The position numbers and the translations under genes were made by a program. Shown in pieces: positions 1 through 12,689 of a DNA stretch of 64,000 nucleotides. Origin of the DNA: Quercus robur (lineage: Eukaryota > Streptophyta > Magnoliopsida > Fagales > Fagaceae); the NCBI RefSeq assembly GCF_932294415.1, contig NC_065535.1, positions 6,933,501 to 6,997,500 of the forward strand. Direction: 5' to 3'. Under the pieces are notes generated by a model. That model saw only the letters and a list, made by a program, of their open reading frames with translations, had not been told where the DNA came from and ran no database searches. Numbering within the stretch: position 1 is the stretch's first letter; every line of letters begins with the position of its first letter.

Positions 1-1850
1 TTATTTTTATTTTTTTATTTTGGTAATTAAACAGGATGCATTAATAGAACTTAAGAGTTTGGCCGAGACCTCTCATAATACACTCTCATAAAATCAAAAT
101 ACATTAACATAGAAATTTCCCCTATAAGGGAATAAAAAACCAGTCTTCCACACGATTTGCTCTGTATTTGGCAAAGCACGTTGGCACACTAGTTCGCTTC
201 CTTAAAGGGAAGGGATGGCAAATAAGAGGAGAGTGAGAATTTTATTGAAAGGAAGTTGAGCCACCGACCCAGTCAACCACAATTTTTGCATCCAATCCCA
301 CTTCAACAACCTGACTCTTTTATAACCAATTACTTTAGAAGATGTTTTGAATTTGAACTTGTCTTTAAATTTATTATTTTAATTATTATTATTATTATTC
401 TTCATTCCAATGCATTCTTGTATTTGTGTGTATTTTTAATGAAAAATGCTATATACATAATATTTGTACAATAAATTTTAAGTATCAAGTTATAAGATTT
501 TCTAATTTAAATTCATTGTTTAAGAATGAGATGGACTATAAAACATTCCTAACAATTTCACAATAAATCTTAAATAATTAATTGTTATAAATTCTTATTA
601 CCATTTGTGATTTAAAATTTATTGAAAAAATATTATAAAAATATTTAAAATTTGTAAAGAAAAGTACCAAAAAGGTTTAACAACTAACAACCAAGTGGGT
701 ACATTTTTTTCTCCTGCTAACATTGGACGAAGAGGTCTGTCAGAAGACTATATCCTCATTTCATCATACTTGCACCCCCATAGACTTGTCTTATTCATTG
801 ATCTGACTAATCTGTAGAGTACGGAAATGACGGGTTTAGAGGGGTCCACAGTTTTGAAAGTTTGACCAGGCAATAAAACAAGTGGCCGGTTATAACCGGT
901 CCAAATTGAAGTGGGAGCTAGCACGCGCGGCTACAGAGTGTGGAGGTAATAGCAGCTGCAGCTAGCCGAGGAAGTCACGGTCATTGACAGAGTTAACACG
1001 GATTCTCTCTCCACTGCCGCTTTCAACAATCAAACATAATAATAATATACGCAAGTTGTGCGTGTGTGAAATCGACACTTTCGTTTTAGAGGATTCAGAT
1101 TTTTCTCAGACCGCCTTTGACGGTCTCACTCACGTATATAGGACTGTAATGGACCGACCTGTCCATTTCTTGCATTCCCCTTCTCTTTTTTTTTTTTTTC
1201 CCCCATTTCCACTTCAATACCAACCAATTTTGTTTCTTGCTAGTTCCTCAGAAACTCTTATGAAATTGCTATTTTGTTTTTAGTAAAAAGTATATAAATT
1301 TAAGGAAAAAAAAAGAGCTAACTAATACTCTAAAGACAATAATTTAAGAAATATTCTTTAAAATATTTATAAAAAAAAAAAAAACTAATTCTTTAGACAA
1401 TTTTTTTTTTTTTTGACAAAAGTGGTACCAATTTTTTTTTTTAAATGATTTATTAACAAATGTTCAACGAAAATCCGTTAACAGAATCCTAAATTTAAAT
1501 CCTATAATTTAGGTAAATTTTGAAATTAAACATTATACTTTTACAAATAGTAAATTTTATCTTATAATTTCGTAAGATTTTAAATTAAACTCTATATTGT
1601 AATAAGTTAAAAATTAAAATTCAAACTTTTAAATCTGTTTCATATCAAACATATTTTTCACTCTTTATGTAGTTAGCCACATAACTTAAGATTTGAATCG
1701 AAATATCGTTTGAAGTATAAACCAATCTTAAGAAATATGATATAAGTTCGGTAACACCTAAATTAATAGTACTTTTTGTGAAATATATAAGTTAACAATG
1801 AGAGTGAGAAAATTAAAATGCCTAAATTGTAATGCCTACTTTGCCAAGCT
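1..1850. other. AT-rich intergenic region, no supported gene
   Basis: Mostly AT-rich DNA with short homopolymers. Roughly 830-1160 is GC-richer and contains a TATA-like cgtatatagg near 1133, followed by a pyrimidine-rich stretch. The only open frame there (984-1283) has no recognisable domain and no homologous exon downstream. It could be the 5' end of a neighbouring or dead gene, but nothing more can be supported. Confidence 0.4.
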
Positions 1851-1860
1851 TTCTTTATCT

Positions 1861-2769
1861 GGATTTTAAAAAAAAATAACTATAAAACCCAAATTATATT
1901 ATTAGTTAGGCAACGTTTGAAACTAATTTCATTTCTAACAATTCGAGTCCAGAGGACTCGATTTTGGGGAGCTAAGATCTCCACCTAGGCTTGGAAATCG
2001 AGTTCATTGGACTCGGTTTCTGTACATGGAAATCGAGTCTAAAGGACTCGGTTTCTGTACAAGGAAATCGAGTCTAATGGACTCGATTTTCGTTCATGGA
2101 GATCTAGCCCAGAGTACTCGGTTTTCTTCGTTCAGCCGAACATGAACTCACCAAGCTTGAGAACACTCACATGCTCTGTTTTACTCTCCATAAAACAGAG
2201 CATGTGAGTAGAGATTAAGAATGTGAGTAGCTGTCGGACATGAACTCACCAAGCTTGAGAACACTCACATGCTCTGTTTTACTCTCCACAAAACAGAGCA
2301 TGTGAGTAGCTGGTAATTAAACTCTCAAATACATAATGGGGTTGTTTTGTAAATGGGTTTTTTTTTTTTTTTTTTTTTTTGCTCTACAGAAACTTAAGGA
2401 GAAAGCAGCTTTTAGAAACCCAGATGAATTTTACACTCTTCTTATTTTCTTAATCTCTACTCACGTGCTCTGTTTTGTGGAGAGTACAACAGAGTGTTCT
2501 CTTCCTTGGTGATTTCATGTCCGTGTGCTGAACGAAGAAAACCGAGTACTCTGAGCTCGATCTCCATGAACGAAAATCGAGTCCATTAGACTCGATTTCC
2601 TTGTACAAAAACCGAGTTCATTAGACTCGATTTCCAGGCCTACGTGGACATCTCAGCTCCCCAAAATCGAGTCCTCTGGACTCGAATTGTTAGAAACGAA
2701 ATTAGTTTCAAATGTTGCCTAACTAATAAAATAGTTTGGGTTTTATAGTTATTTAAAAAAAAAAAATCC
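1861..2769. mobile_element. Foldback, Mutator-like non-autonomous TIR element
   Basis: The two ends are long inverted repeats. The left arm (about 1861-2220) and the reverse complement of the right arm (about 2445-2769) both begin GGATTTT, continue through an A/T run to ataactataaaaccc, and stay alignable for more than 300 bases. A 10-bp flanking repeat, ttctttatct (1851-1860) versus ttctttatcc (2770-2779), fits the 9-11 bp target duplications of Mutator-like elements. No transposase is encoded. The arms hold tandem units of about 30 bp, each a small palindrome around CGAGTCNNNNGGACTCG. The left arm has one unit more than the right. Confidence 0.8.
2131..2315. repeat. Duplicated hairpin inside the foldback element
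   Basis: A segment starting acatgaactcaccaagcttg occurs twice, near 2139 and 2248. Each copy contains an inverted repeat of about 18 bp per arm (actcacatgctctgtttt and its complement) around a short loop. The right arm of the element has only one diverged version, so the segment was duplicated after the element formed. Confidence 0.7.
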
Positions 2770-2779
2770 TTCTTTATCC

Positions 2780-3276
2780 AGTACAAACACAAGTACGTAG
2801 CAAATTACAAGCCTAACAAGTAACAACTACTTGATTTGCCTACATCTCTAGATAGGAGTCTCTTGATAGAGATATGAAATTTTCTATTGTGTGTTCTCTT
2901 TGTGATGATCATGGACCTTTTTCCTTGTATAATGCATCTTCTATTTACAGAGATGAATGGTAGTTATTTCCAGCCGATAACTACCCTACGAATCAACAAA
3001 GGAGATGGTTTTTGTAGTGCTTAATGACCATTCTTCCCTTATAATTACAAGTGTCGTCTTCTTGTCAAACATCTTTCACATAACATAAGTAACTATTAAA
3101 ATTTATTTTCATATGAATGAATATATTTAAAAGTATGGTTTAGTTTGTAGCTTATAAAATTATATGGAGTATGAGAATCTCCATAACAATTTGTAACTAT
3201 AGGTATGGAAATTTGTGGTTCATATAGTTTTGAACAAATTAGAGTCTGAGAAGGATTTTTCATGGCCATAACGTCA
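2780..3276. other. Intergenic, nothing recognised
   Basis: AT-rich sequence between the foldback element and the 353-bp repeat array. No open frame, TIR or LTR signature was seen. Confidence 0.4.
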
Positions 3277-4335
3277 AACTCAATATAGTTTTGAGAAAGA
3301 ATAGTTGCTAGATGTAGAACAAATGACTCAGACTTTTATGGAATAGAGGGCTCAGATAGCTCAAATCTTTTTCTTGTAATTTTTTCTATTTTTCTAGTCT
3401 AATTTCATGTGCGATGTGAATTAGAATTTTAGATATTTCCTAGCCGCCATAATTAGGAATGCTGTTGATAGTCTCAGGTCTCCTTTATCAAATTCAAATC
3501 CTTTGTACCACTTTTTGTGTACTACTTTATGTTTTATCAATCACTACTTAACATGTGTATGATTTCTTTCGATTTTAAACTTTGGTTATTTATAAGAAAA
3601 GTAAAAGCAAAACATGGCAAGTAGTACAAAACTCAATATAGTTTTGAGAAAGAATAGGTGCTAGATGTAGAACAAATGACTCAAACTTTTATGGAATAGA
3701 GGGCTCAAATAGCTCAGATCTTTTTCTTGGAATTTTTTCTATTTTTCTAGTCTAATTTCATGTGCGATGCGAATTAGAATTTTAGATATTTCCTAGCCGC
3801 CATAATTAGGAATGCTGTTGATAGTCTCAGGTCTCCTTTATCAAATTCAAATCCTTTGTACCACTTTTTGTGTACTACTTTATGTTTTATCAATCACTAC
3901 TTAACATGTGTATGATTTCTTTCGATTTTAAACTTTGGTTATTTATAAGAAAAGTAAAAGCAAAACATGGCAAGTAGTACAAAACTCAATATAGTTTTGA
4001 GAAAGAATAGGTGCTAGATGTAGAACAAATGACTCAAACTTTTATGGAATAGAGGGCTCAAATAGCTCAGATCTTTTTCTTGGAATTTTTTCTATTTTTC
4101 TAGTCTAATTTCATGTGCGATGCGAATTAGAATTTTAGATATTTCCTAGCCGCCATAATTAGGAATGCTGTTGATAGTGTCAGGTCTTCTTTATCAAATT
4201 CAAATCCTTTGTACCACTTTTTGTGTAATACTTTATGTTTTATCAATCATTACTTACCACGTGTATGATTACTTTCGATTTTAAACTTTGGTTATTTATA
4301 AGGAAAGTAAAATCAAAACATGGCAAATAATAATT
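3277..4335. repeat. Three tandem copies of a 353-bp unit
   Basis: The landmark actcaatatagttttgag recurs at an exact spacing of 353 bp (landmark bases 3281, 3634 and 3987), and the sequence between is nearly identical from copy to copy. The third copy has extra substitutions near its 3' end. The unit is AT-rich and non-coding, with no TSD or TIR seen. The array lies about 1.2 kb beyond the KO-1 stop codon. The near-identity of copies 1 and 2 suggests recent unequal exchange. Confidence 0.9.
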
Positions 4336-5498
4336 GGTGAAATATAGAATGGTACACAAAAAATGGTATAAATGATCTGTATTATTATTTTTATCTATTT
4401 AAGAGTATTTGTAGTGTAGCCTATAAGATAATTCAGAGTTCAATTCAATAAAAAAAAATTTAGACTTTTCTCCTGCATTTTCTAGTGGTTTTCGTAACTT
4501 TCCTTATAAAATTCAAGGAACCCAAACTTGGTCCTGCATTCAAATTTACTACTCACCAATCATAAACCTTGTAAAATTAAAATGCTGAAAGCTAGACAGG
4601 GGTGTCATCCTTGTTGTCTGAAAATTCAGATATCAATCATGTCCCATACCAACTCCCATGTCGTCCGAGGTGAATAAGTAAGGTAGGGCTAGTTATATTA
4701 TCAACACCGCCATACCTCAAGCTCATAGAATGACAGGGCAAAGCCCATTAGGAGTTTTTGTTCTTCTTTGTTTGTATTTTATTTTATATTTATCAAGAAA
4801 AATGGTATTAAAAATTCTAGCTTTCAAAGACCTTACTCAGACGAAAAATCTTGACAAATACATTTTCACCTAACTTAATCATCGGAGCATCTAAGATCAA
4901 TTTCTTACTATTGATCATGGGTAATGTGAGTAGGCCTTACTTGTCTTGCGGGGTTTGCACAGAGGAGCTTGGCCCAAGGAGAATTCGTTAAGTTAGGATC
5001 TATTTGTGGATCCGTCTAAATTTTCCCCCTTCACGTACGTAGTTATAAAATGTCTTTGATTCAATTTTACATTTTACAGAAAAAAAAAATAATAATAATT
5101 TGGTATATATATATATATATATATTGTTCTAGGAATATGAAATACGATATATATTTTTTTCCCTTTCAAAATCTAGCATTTTTATTTTTATTTTTTCATA
5201 TGACAAGGTACAGTATTGTTCATGAAAGTCTAGACTAGAAGCAGTGAAGCACTACAAAGTTAGGAGGCAGGATACGAACATAGGTACAAACACAGCAACG
5301 CGAGAAATTTCTGAAAATTATAACATAAAACGGCCCGTACGACATCGATATAATATGGATACAGCATAGATATGATACGAATACAGCATCTTAAATGAAG
5401 TATTAGTACTTCTTAACTACAAAGCATAAATAAAGAGGCACTGGGCTTTGATCACTAGTCACTAATACAGTTTATTGTAATGAAACTAAACAGTAGTA
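4336..5498. other. 3' flank of KO-1
   Basis: AT-rich, with a short (TA)n tract near 5106. The last ~270 bases before the KO-1 stop resemble the 3' flank of KO-2 at 44680-44777 (both have agtctagacta and a tgaaac motif at similar spacing), so this part probably holds the KO-1 3' UTR. Nothing else is recognised. Confidence 0.5.
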
Positions 5499-8310
5499 TT
5501 AATTCCTAGGCTTTAGAATTGCTTGCATGGGATAGAGTTTGTGAGTAGTGAGTCCAAGAGTATCCACGTTTTCCACCTCTCCATCTTTCAGCCTCCACTC
5601 AAATTCCTGTACTAACCTACCTATTGATGTGCATGCTATTAACGATGCCTGAAGTGAACCTGCACATACTCTCTTTCCACTTCCAAATGACATCGTCTTG
5701 TACATATCCATTGGATCGTATTTCTTATCAAGAAACCTCTCTGGCTTCCACTCTTCAGGGGTTTCCCATTGATTCTTGTCCATGTTACACCCGTATATGT
5801 TTACAGCAATCTGTGCAACATTGTTCCAAGTCAAATTTTGCTAGCAGAGATAATAACAAGTCATGAAATCTCATGGACAGATATAAGATAAAATAAGAAA
5901 ACAATCAACCTCAGTCCCTGCAGGAACATAGTACCCTCCTATTTGGGTGTCTTCATGTGTGTATCGCAAAGGTACTAATGGACTTGGACTGTGCTTCCTC
6001 AGAGTTTCATGGAAAACAGCACTCAAGTATGGAAGCTTAGACAAGTGTTCCTCAGTAATCTTGTCAGTCCCACAAACATTTTGGATTTCCTGATAAAGAC
6101 GATCCTGTTGCATGTACAATATTCGGTATTTTATAGTACTAAAACAGCAAAATTATAATCAAACCTTAATACCAAAATTGTGATTGACATTAATTACCTG
6201 CTGGTTTGGACTTTTAGCAAGTTCATACATGGCCCATTCTGTTGTAACGACAGTAGTATCTGCTGTCTCGATGATAGTTTCCCATGCCAAAATGCTAATT
6301 TGCTTTTCCGTAAGTGTTTTTACTTCAGATAACAAGTAATTGAGATAACAATTTTCTCCCTGTTCCAAATCCAAGGTGAGTTACAATACTAACTGTAAGA
6401 AACTTCATAGTAATTTTGCTCATCTAAGATCAACGGGGACGCTACTTTTTTCACATGTTCCATAACTTGATAATGCAGTGAGTTGTGATTGGAGCAACGT
6501 CAATATCACATGACTTCTTTACTGATATCACGTTTATTATGTACCAATCACAACACACCATGCATAAAATTAGTTATGAAAAATTATGTCCTCAGGCTAA
6601 TTGAAAAACATTACCTTTCCTGAAGCAATGCGCTTCTTCTGCTCCTTGACAATGGAATTCATCACTGCTTGTCTGCGGGAAGCCAATCTCTGAATTTTCA
6701 TTTCAAAGCACTTATTTGGAATCCATTTTAGATATGGGAAGAAATCTCTCCAATCAACCTCAATCGCACCCTTTAACATGTCAGACACTAGAACGTTAAA
6801 TATCTCTTCTCTTGACAAAGTGGTTCCAAGCTCTTCCACAAAAAGTGATTCCACATCATATCCCAAAGCCTACAAGCCACAAAACAACAAATCTTGAGTC
6901 ACTCTTATTAATAAGCACATATTTAATATTAAACCAAAATGAAGAAACTCACTTGTTTCATTGCCAGTCCAAAAAGTTCAGACTCAAATATTTTCCTGAA
7001 ATTCACAGCTTGAAGAGGAGAGTTCTTTATATGAGCATGTAATTTGTTTGAAACATTTTCAATCAGAGTGTCTCTGTGGATTCGATGTCGCTTCTAAAAA
7101 GCAAATGGATATGTTTATTAGACATATTTTTGGCATAGTAGATAATGTGATGGAGGGTACATATAGGTGGACGAAATTAGACGAGCCAACCTGTGCATTA
7201 GCTCCCAGAAGCTCTGCGATTATATATTTCTTTACCATCTTGTGAAACTCATTGTAGTCACTTGTTGCAACCATAGATTTATTACTGGTGAGAAGCTCTA
7301 GGGCCTTTGATAACTTTCTTGTTGAGATGGATGAAAATCTGGTCACCATAGCCTGACACACAACCAGAAAAATTAAATTCCGTGTATATTATTATCATCC
7401 AGTATTTGCATGAGAATGTTGATGGTAAAGCAAAGAAAATTTAACAAATGGAACATCTTTATAATTAACTTATGGCCCGTAGGGTCCTTAATGCATTGAT
7501 CCAATAAATTCAAGGACTTAGTGGTTCTCATGGACATTCGAGTACTTAAAGAAAAACAACAAATTAAATGGGACTGAAATATTTTTGCTTGTTCATGAAT
7601 CAAAAAAGGGATTCTAGTACTGCCGAAAATAAACATGGTTAATCTTAGTAAAGCAAAAGGTGGTGCCTAAAATATACAAGAAAACTCTCAGCATGGGACT
7701 ATTTCTGATAAACTGAAACCAAACTAGGTTCCATCTTAATTTATATGGCCAGCTCATATTAATTTCACTCAACTATTAAACTTTTGCTGAATACTTATCT
7801 TTGAACTTATAAAGCATAAGAACGATCTCGTGGTACTTTATTAGGACTGACATAGTCAATATGCTGAAATCAGGGAGTAAATAATGCCTGGTAGACATAA
7901 AATAATTTCTGAATAGAAGAGTTTGAACATTACCTAGTTCTGACTTGGATTCCAATTCCAAATCTCTTAAGGGGGGCTATTTGAATAATCCCACATTTTA
8001 CTAGTTTAATAACTAATAAGTCCAACGACACAATAATTTTCAAAATTGTTGAGGTAGTTGATTGTGATTGACATACAATAACAATAATATCAATGGTGAT
8101 TAGTTATGTTGCACCATTCACAAGCTATCACTTCAATTAGTTATGAAATAAGTTATGCTTAGCATTGTTGAGCAAGGCCTGAACTAAGAGCTCATTTGGT
8201 AGCAGAGTTTAAACCACAATTTTCACTGCTTAAGTGCTGAAAACTGTGATAACAGTGTCTTATAACTCAATGGCATTGCTTGTTGCCGGAACTAAACTTC
8301 AAATGCCCCC

Positions 8311-8355
<45 letters not shown>

Positions 8356-10508
8356 CCGGTAAGTTGCAACTATCATTTCTTTCGCTTAAACAGGACGCCA
8401 ATAAGGTGATTAACATTTTTATTCATATGTCCAACAAGGCCTGCCACCATCAATAATTGGGTTAACGTTCATTCATGGCTACCCAACCCGCCAACCTATT
8501 TTGACGGGCCTAACTACAATATTAATTAATTTGTATCCTATTGGAATCTCATGGCTTTTTTTTACAAGCAATTAGTTTCTCATTATTTAAAAAAAAAAAA
8601 TGTAACTTATGGTATTTCGTTTGTTTTCTTCAAAATTTTAAATAATTATTTGATTTGGTATTTACACACGCTGCAAACGTGTTCATGGGCTCTTAAAAGA
8701 AATCAGATAAGTTTGGCAACAATGCATTATTGATAGTTTTAAAATTAGATGTAGATAACTAGTTAAGAGAGATGAGGCAATTGAAAACATATAGAAAAAA
8801 TATGTTTTTGGCAACTTATTTTACTATTCAGCTTATTTTTATTTATATTCATGGGTCCTGTTGCACTTTTTGGTACTATTTATGGGTCCCATTGTACTAT
8901 TTCAGCTAACTTTTACCTTTATTTACAGTACTTTCAGCAAAACGTTTTCAGTTTCAACAAAATAAGTGAATCCCAAATAGACTCTAAATGACAAAGGAAA
9001 TGAGGAATGTTTGGATAGGTTGTAATTTAATAAAAAGATCACATGCAAAAACTTTTAAGAATTTTGAATATATTCTTGGACTATTTTAAGCTTATGTAGA
9101 TTTAAAAAAAAAAAATCATTTTCTAATAAACAATGTTGTTTGTATTGAACTTAAAATAATCGATCTACTTGTTTCATTATTAATATTTTTTTAGAAAATG
9201 AGTATTTTTTAAAAAAGAATTTTATAGAAAATTACTTTATTTTTCTATATTTGGTAATCTTAAAATGAGTTGGAAAAACTATCATTTGAAAAAAAATGAA
9301 ATATATTTGTAAGAGAGTTAAGAGGAATTGCATCCTCACCCAGTTGCACTGGATGTTAATCCAAGTGGGGAAGGAGGATGAATTTCAAATCGCAAACATC
9401 AAACACTATGTAATGTATCACTATCTCTGGACTCTTATAAAATTTGAAACCTAAAATTTGTTAGGGGTCCATATCTTACCTAATGTATCAACCTCCATTC
9501 CAAATGTCCAAAATTAATAATAGATAATGAAAAAAAAAAAAAAAAACCTAGAAAATGAAGAAGATTGGTTTGCACAAAGGTGAAGTGGGTATGTGTATTT
9601 TCTTTTAGGATTATATCATTTGTCACAAGACTCAAATCTTGTTGAAGTTAATTAATCGATTATAAGAGCACCCACAGTAGAAGTGGGATATGTGCCAAAT
9701 ACTAAATATTTGGCACATATCCCACACCAAACACAAAAAACAGCTCCCATCAGATGTTGCATATGTGCCAAAATTATACCATTTGTGTCCGTACCATTGC
9801 AAATTTGCAACGGTATGGATAGATGTGGTAAACCAAAATAATGTTTTTTATTTGGCTTTCTCTCCTCTCACTTCTGGTCTTTATTTTTTCTCTCTCTTCT
9901 CACATCAGACCCAGCTCTTCCCTCAACAGAGAAAGAACAAAATGACACACTCCACATCTTCATGGGCAAGGCCACTCTAATCGGATCATCGCCATCGTCA
10001 TCGCTGTCAAATGCGCAAGTGGCATGGGCGAGGCCACTCCAATCATCGCCACTCCAATCGGATCATTGCCATCGTCATCGCCGTCGGAGGCGCAAGCGGC
10101 ATGGGCGAGGCCACTCCAATCATCGCCACTCCGATCGGATCATCGCCATCGTCATCGCCGTCGAAGGCGCAAGCGGCATGGGTGAGGCCACTCCGATCAT
10201 TGCCACTCCGATCGGATCATTGCCATTGTCATCGTCGTCGGAGGCGCAAGCAGCATGGGCGAGGCTACTCCGATCATCTCCATCATCATCGTTGTCGTCA
10301 TCGTCATCGTCATTGCCACTCCGATCTCGCCGATCTCTCTTTCTCTTTTTTGGTGGTTGGTTGTTTTGATTGTTGGTAGTTGGCTGATTTTGGTTGATAA
10401 TGGTAGGTTGATCAGGTTGTGGGTGTGAAATTTGGGATGGGTATGAGATTTTGGTTAATGGTGTTTTTTGTGTGTGTAGGGGTTGATATTGGTTATAGTG
10501 TTTGTTTG

Positions 10509-10548
<40 letters not shown>

Positions 10549-12526
10549 CAGTGGCTGATATTGGTGATCGATGGTTGATCTGTGGGGGTGGCCAGTGGTT
10601 GTGGGTTGTGGCAGTTAATCTGCGGTGTGGGTTGTTGTTGTTATTGCTGTTGTTGATAAAAATGGGGAAAGGGATAATATATTATTTTAATGTATAGTAA
10701 ATATTATTTTAATGCATAAAATTGAATTATAAAATATCTGATAAATGAGATGTTGTAAAATGATGTGATAAAATAATAAAATAGGCATTTAATATGGCAA
10801 AATGACATAATTTTTGCACTAGCTTCTACGGATGCTCTAACTATCATATAAATCTTTTTTTATTTTTAGGATTTTACTAATGTGTGAGGGCACACATTAA
10901 TTTCTATTTTTGAAAATAAATTTCTCGATAATTAAAAAAATTATAATATTTTTAAAAATAGAAAATTTAATATGTATTTTAATCGGACTTTTTTATTTAT
11001 TTTTTATTAACTTTTTTCAACTTTTTAAAAATCACCTGCCACGATTTGACAACACGTGCTGCCACGATTTGACTTTAACATAGATTACCGCTACAATCAT
11101 AAATGAGAGTTGTTACTTTTTTATTGATTCAGGTAGATGGAGGGGCACACAAAACAATGAGCATGCAAGGAGAAAAAAAAAAAGAAAAAAGATCTGGGCG
11201 TACAAAACAAGAAAAAGGAAAAAAATAAATAAGATGAAAGAGAGTAATACTAAAAAAAAAAAAAAATGGCAGACAAAACAAAATGGAAAAGAAGCACTTA
11301 AGCAGTAGCAGAAAAGAAACGTGGTGCCGATCGGCAACATGGGTAGCTGACTTCATTGTTGTAAAGTCGGGTATGGTATTATAGTACGCAACCATTACTT
11401 CACTATTAAACTGAGAGTTTTCTTATGAAGTTAGTTTTGGGTGTTTGATATTCAAATCCAAATAATATATATATAAACGATTAATTACACACTAATGGTT
11501 TTATTACTGGTCAAAGTCAAACCGAGCTTGTGAAAGCGGATGAATGCAATTGGATTTGTATGGGGTTATGATTGAGAGCTTTTTCTATCCACAAACGAAT
11601 TCATTTAACCCAGCCTACCAGTTTCCCTACTAGTGTTGATACTTTTGTCACTTCAAAAGGTGTTTGTCTTTTTCTTTAATCTCAAATAATCCATCAAAGT
11701 GCCATTGAAGTGGACACTGCACTAAAATAAAGGCCTAGTGTGGTGTACTGGTCCTTAGAGAACTCGAAAGAGTAAAAAAAGAAATCGGTAATTGTTTTCT
11801 CACCCTCGTTGATGACGATTTTTTATAAGGGCGTTTGATATCAATTCATGTTTATAATATGAAATAATTGATGCGTACGGATCATGTATAATAAGAAGTG
11901 TATGAGAATCAACAATGAAAGAATAGTAATAGTACCTCTTTGGCAACATGGGTGGAATTGAGGACGACCATAGTGGAAGCACCAGTTCTGATGGAATAGA
12001 TTGGTCCATGTATCTCAGCCCACCTTAAGAACGTCTTGTAAGGTTTCTTCTCCTTCAGTTGCAGCAAATTTCCTACCACTGGCAACCCTGGAACCACTGC
12101 ATGCACCACCCAATGTTCCCAAAATCCATTAATCAATTCCCAAAATGAAATACCAACTGGCCCATATCCAGATTCAAAATGAAAAACCAATCAAACCCGA
12201 AAGAGAAGAAAAAGGATCTTTTTGACAATTTAGTAATAGTTATAACAATAAGATTCGGAGAATTAAACTTTGGATATCTTTATTAGACACATCAAAAGAT
12301 GCTAATTAAGGACAAAGTTAAGTTATTGGCAAAAGAAAAAGAAAGGATTTAAGGCACTAGAAGAAGTACCTGGAACAGGAGGGAGTTTGGAATATTCATT
12401 CTTCTTGGTTGAACGAAATCCTCGTATGAAGAAGAAGGAAATAAGCAAAGAGAGACCACCAACAGCAAAAGAGGTTGCAAAGGGCGTTGCTTGGAAATCT
12501 TGAAGAAAATGAGTTATGTTGGCCAT
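5499..12526 (-). CDS. KO: ent-Kaurene oxidase, copy 1 (CYP701A), 8 exons
   Basis: Cytochrome P450 that in plants converts ent-kaurene to ent-kaurenoic acid by three successive oxidations, an early step of gibberellin synthesis. The family acts at the plastid envelope and ER. Exons on the minus strand: 12526-12370, 12096-11936, 7352-7191, 7093-6953, 6869-6615, 6359-6198, 6104-5910, 5810-5499. All junctions are GT-AG and the frame is open for 514 residues, the usual KO length. Visible landmarks: an N-terminal hydrophobic anchor, a proline hinge LPPVPVVPGLP, helix I ETADTT (about 323-328), ExxR as ETLR (about 379-382), PERF, and haem loop [10 protein letters not shown] with Cys about 460. Intron 2 is 4.6 kb and holds TIR insertions. 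It is a tandem duplicate of KO-2. The assignment rests on the near-continuous match to known KO proteins as I recall them. Confidence 0.95.
8188..8984. mobile_element. Possible TIR element(s) in KO-1 intron 2
   Basis: The left end gagctcatttggta and the reverse complement of the right end, gagtctatttggga, are similar, and both are flanked by TAA (8185-8187 and 8985-8987), as for PIF/Harbinger insertions. The right ~180 bases, with repeated gggtccca-type motifs, look like a separate common plant MITE starting near 8800. The 797-bp span may therefore be two elements rather than one. No transposase is present. Confidence 0.4.
9666..10837. mobile_element. PIF/Harbinger-like non-autonomous element
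   Basis: The left end gagcacccacagtagaag pairs with the reverse complement of the right end, gagcatccgtagaag, with a small gap. The element is flanked by TAA on both sides (9663-9665 and 10838-10840). Just inside the left end is a near-perfect hairpin, gtgggatatgtgccaaat with its complement, at about 9685-9723. The interior carries a GC-rich minisatellite and a T run but no transposase. It sits in intron 2 of KO-1. Confidence 0.6.
9961..10345. repeat. 77-bp GC-rich minisatellite
   Basis: The landmark ggcatggg recurs at 10021, 10098, 10175 and 10252 (the last as agcatggg), an exact 77-bp period. A shorter first unit starts near 9961. The unit contains atcgccatcgtcatcgcc-type trinucleotide runs and is much richer in G+C than its surroundings. 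Because 77 is not a multiple of 3, each unit is read in a new frame. This explains the overlapping long frames at 9962-10369 and 10011-10379, which I do not regard as genes. Confidence 0.85.
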
Positions 12527-12601
12527 TGATTTTGCAGTTCGATAGAGAAAGGATTGAATCCCTGTTTATGAGATACTTTCTAGTTTCAACCTGCGGTATA
12601 C

Positions 12602-12640
<39 letters not shown>
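12602..12640 (-). promoter_or_regulatory. (TA)n tract in the KO-1 core promoter region
   Basis: An alternating AT tract of about 35 bases lies roughly 75-110 bp upstream of the KO-1 start codon, where a plant TATA box is expected. The corresponding place upstream of KO-2 has an ordinary ctaatataatatgg (about 49618-49631) without the expansion. The leader sequences next to both start codons are alignable (ttctctatc and aaaatca before ATG), so the positions are comparable. Confidence 0.5.
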
Positions 12641-12689
12641 AATTTAACTTTTTTTTTTGGGTTGAAATTGAAAATTGAAAACTGAAAAT

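Larger units (their letters stand above)
7353..11935 (-). other. Intron 2 of KO-1, expanded by insertions
   Basis: This intron of 4583 bp is nearly twice its KO-2 counterpart (2479 bp, 46586-49064). The exon-3-proximal part, up to about 7800, still aligns with KO-2 intron 2. Beyond it lie TIR-type insertions, a 43-base T run (8313-8355) and a second T run near 10508-10545. The small frames inside it, including 11113-11395 and 7373-7961, show no domain and are not called as genes. Confidence 0.8.

Noticed and set aside
984..1283. 99-codon frame
   Set aside because: Low-complexity C-terminus over a T run and no domain; kept only as a note on a promoter-like patch.
9962..10379. Overlapping 122-135 codon frames
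   Set aside because: They come from a 77-bp repeat with no in-frame stops; the frame changes with each unit and no domain is visible.
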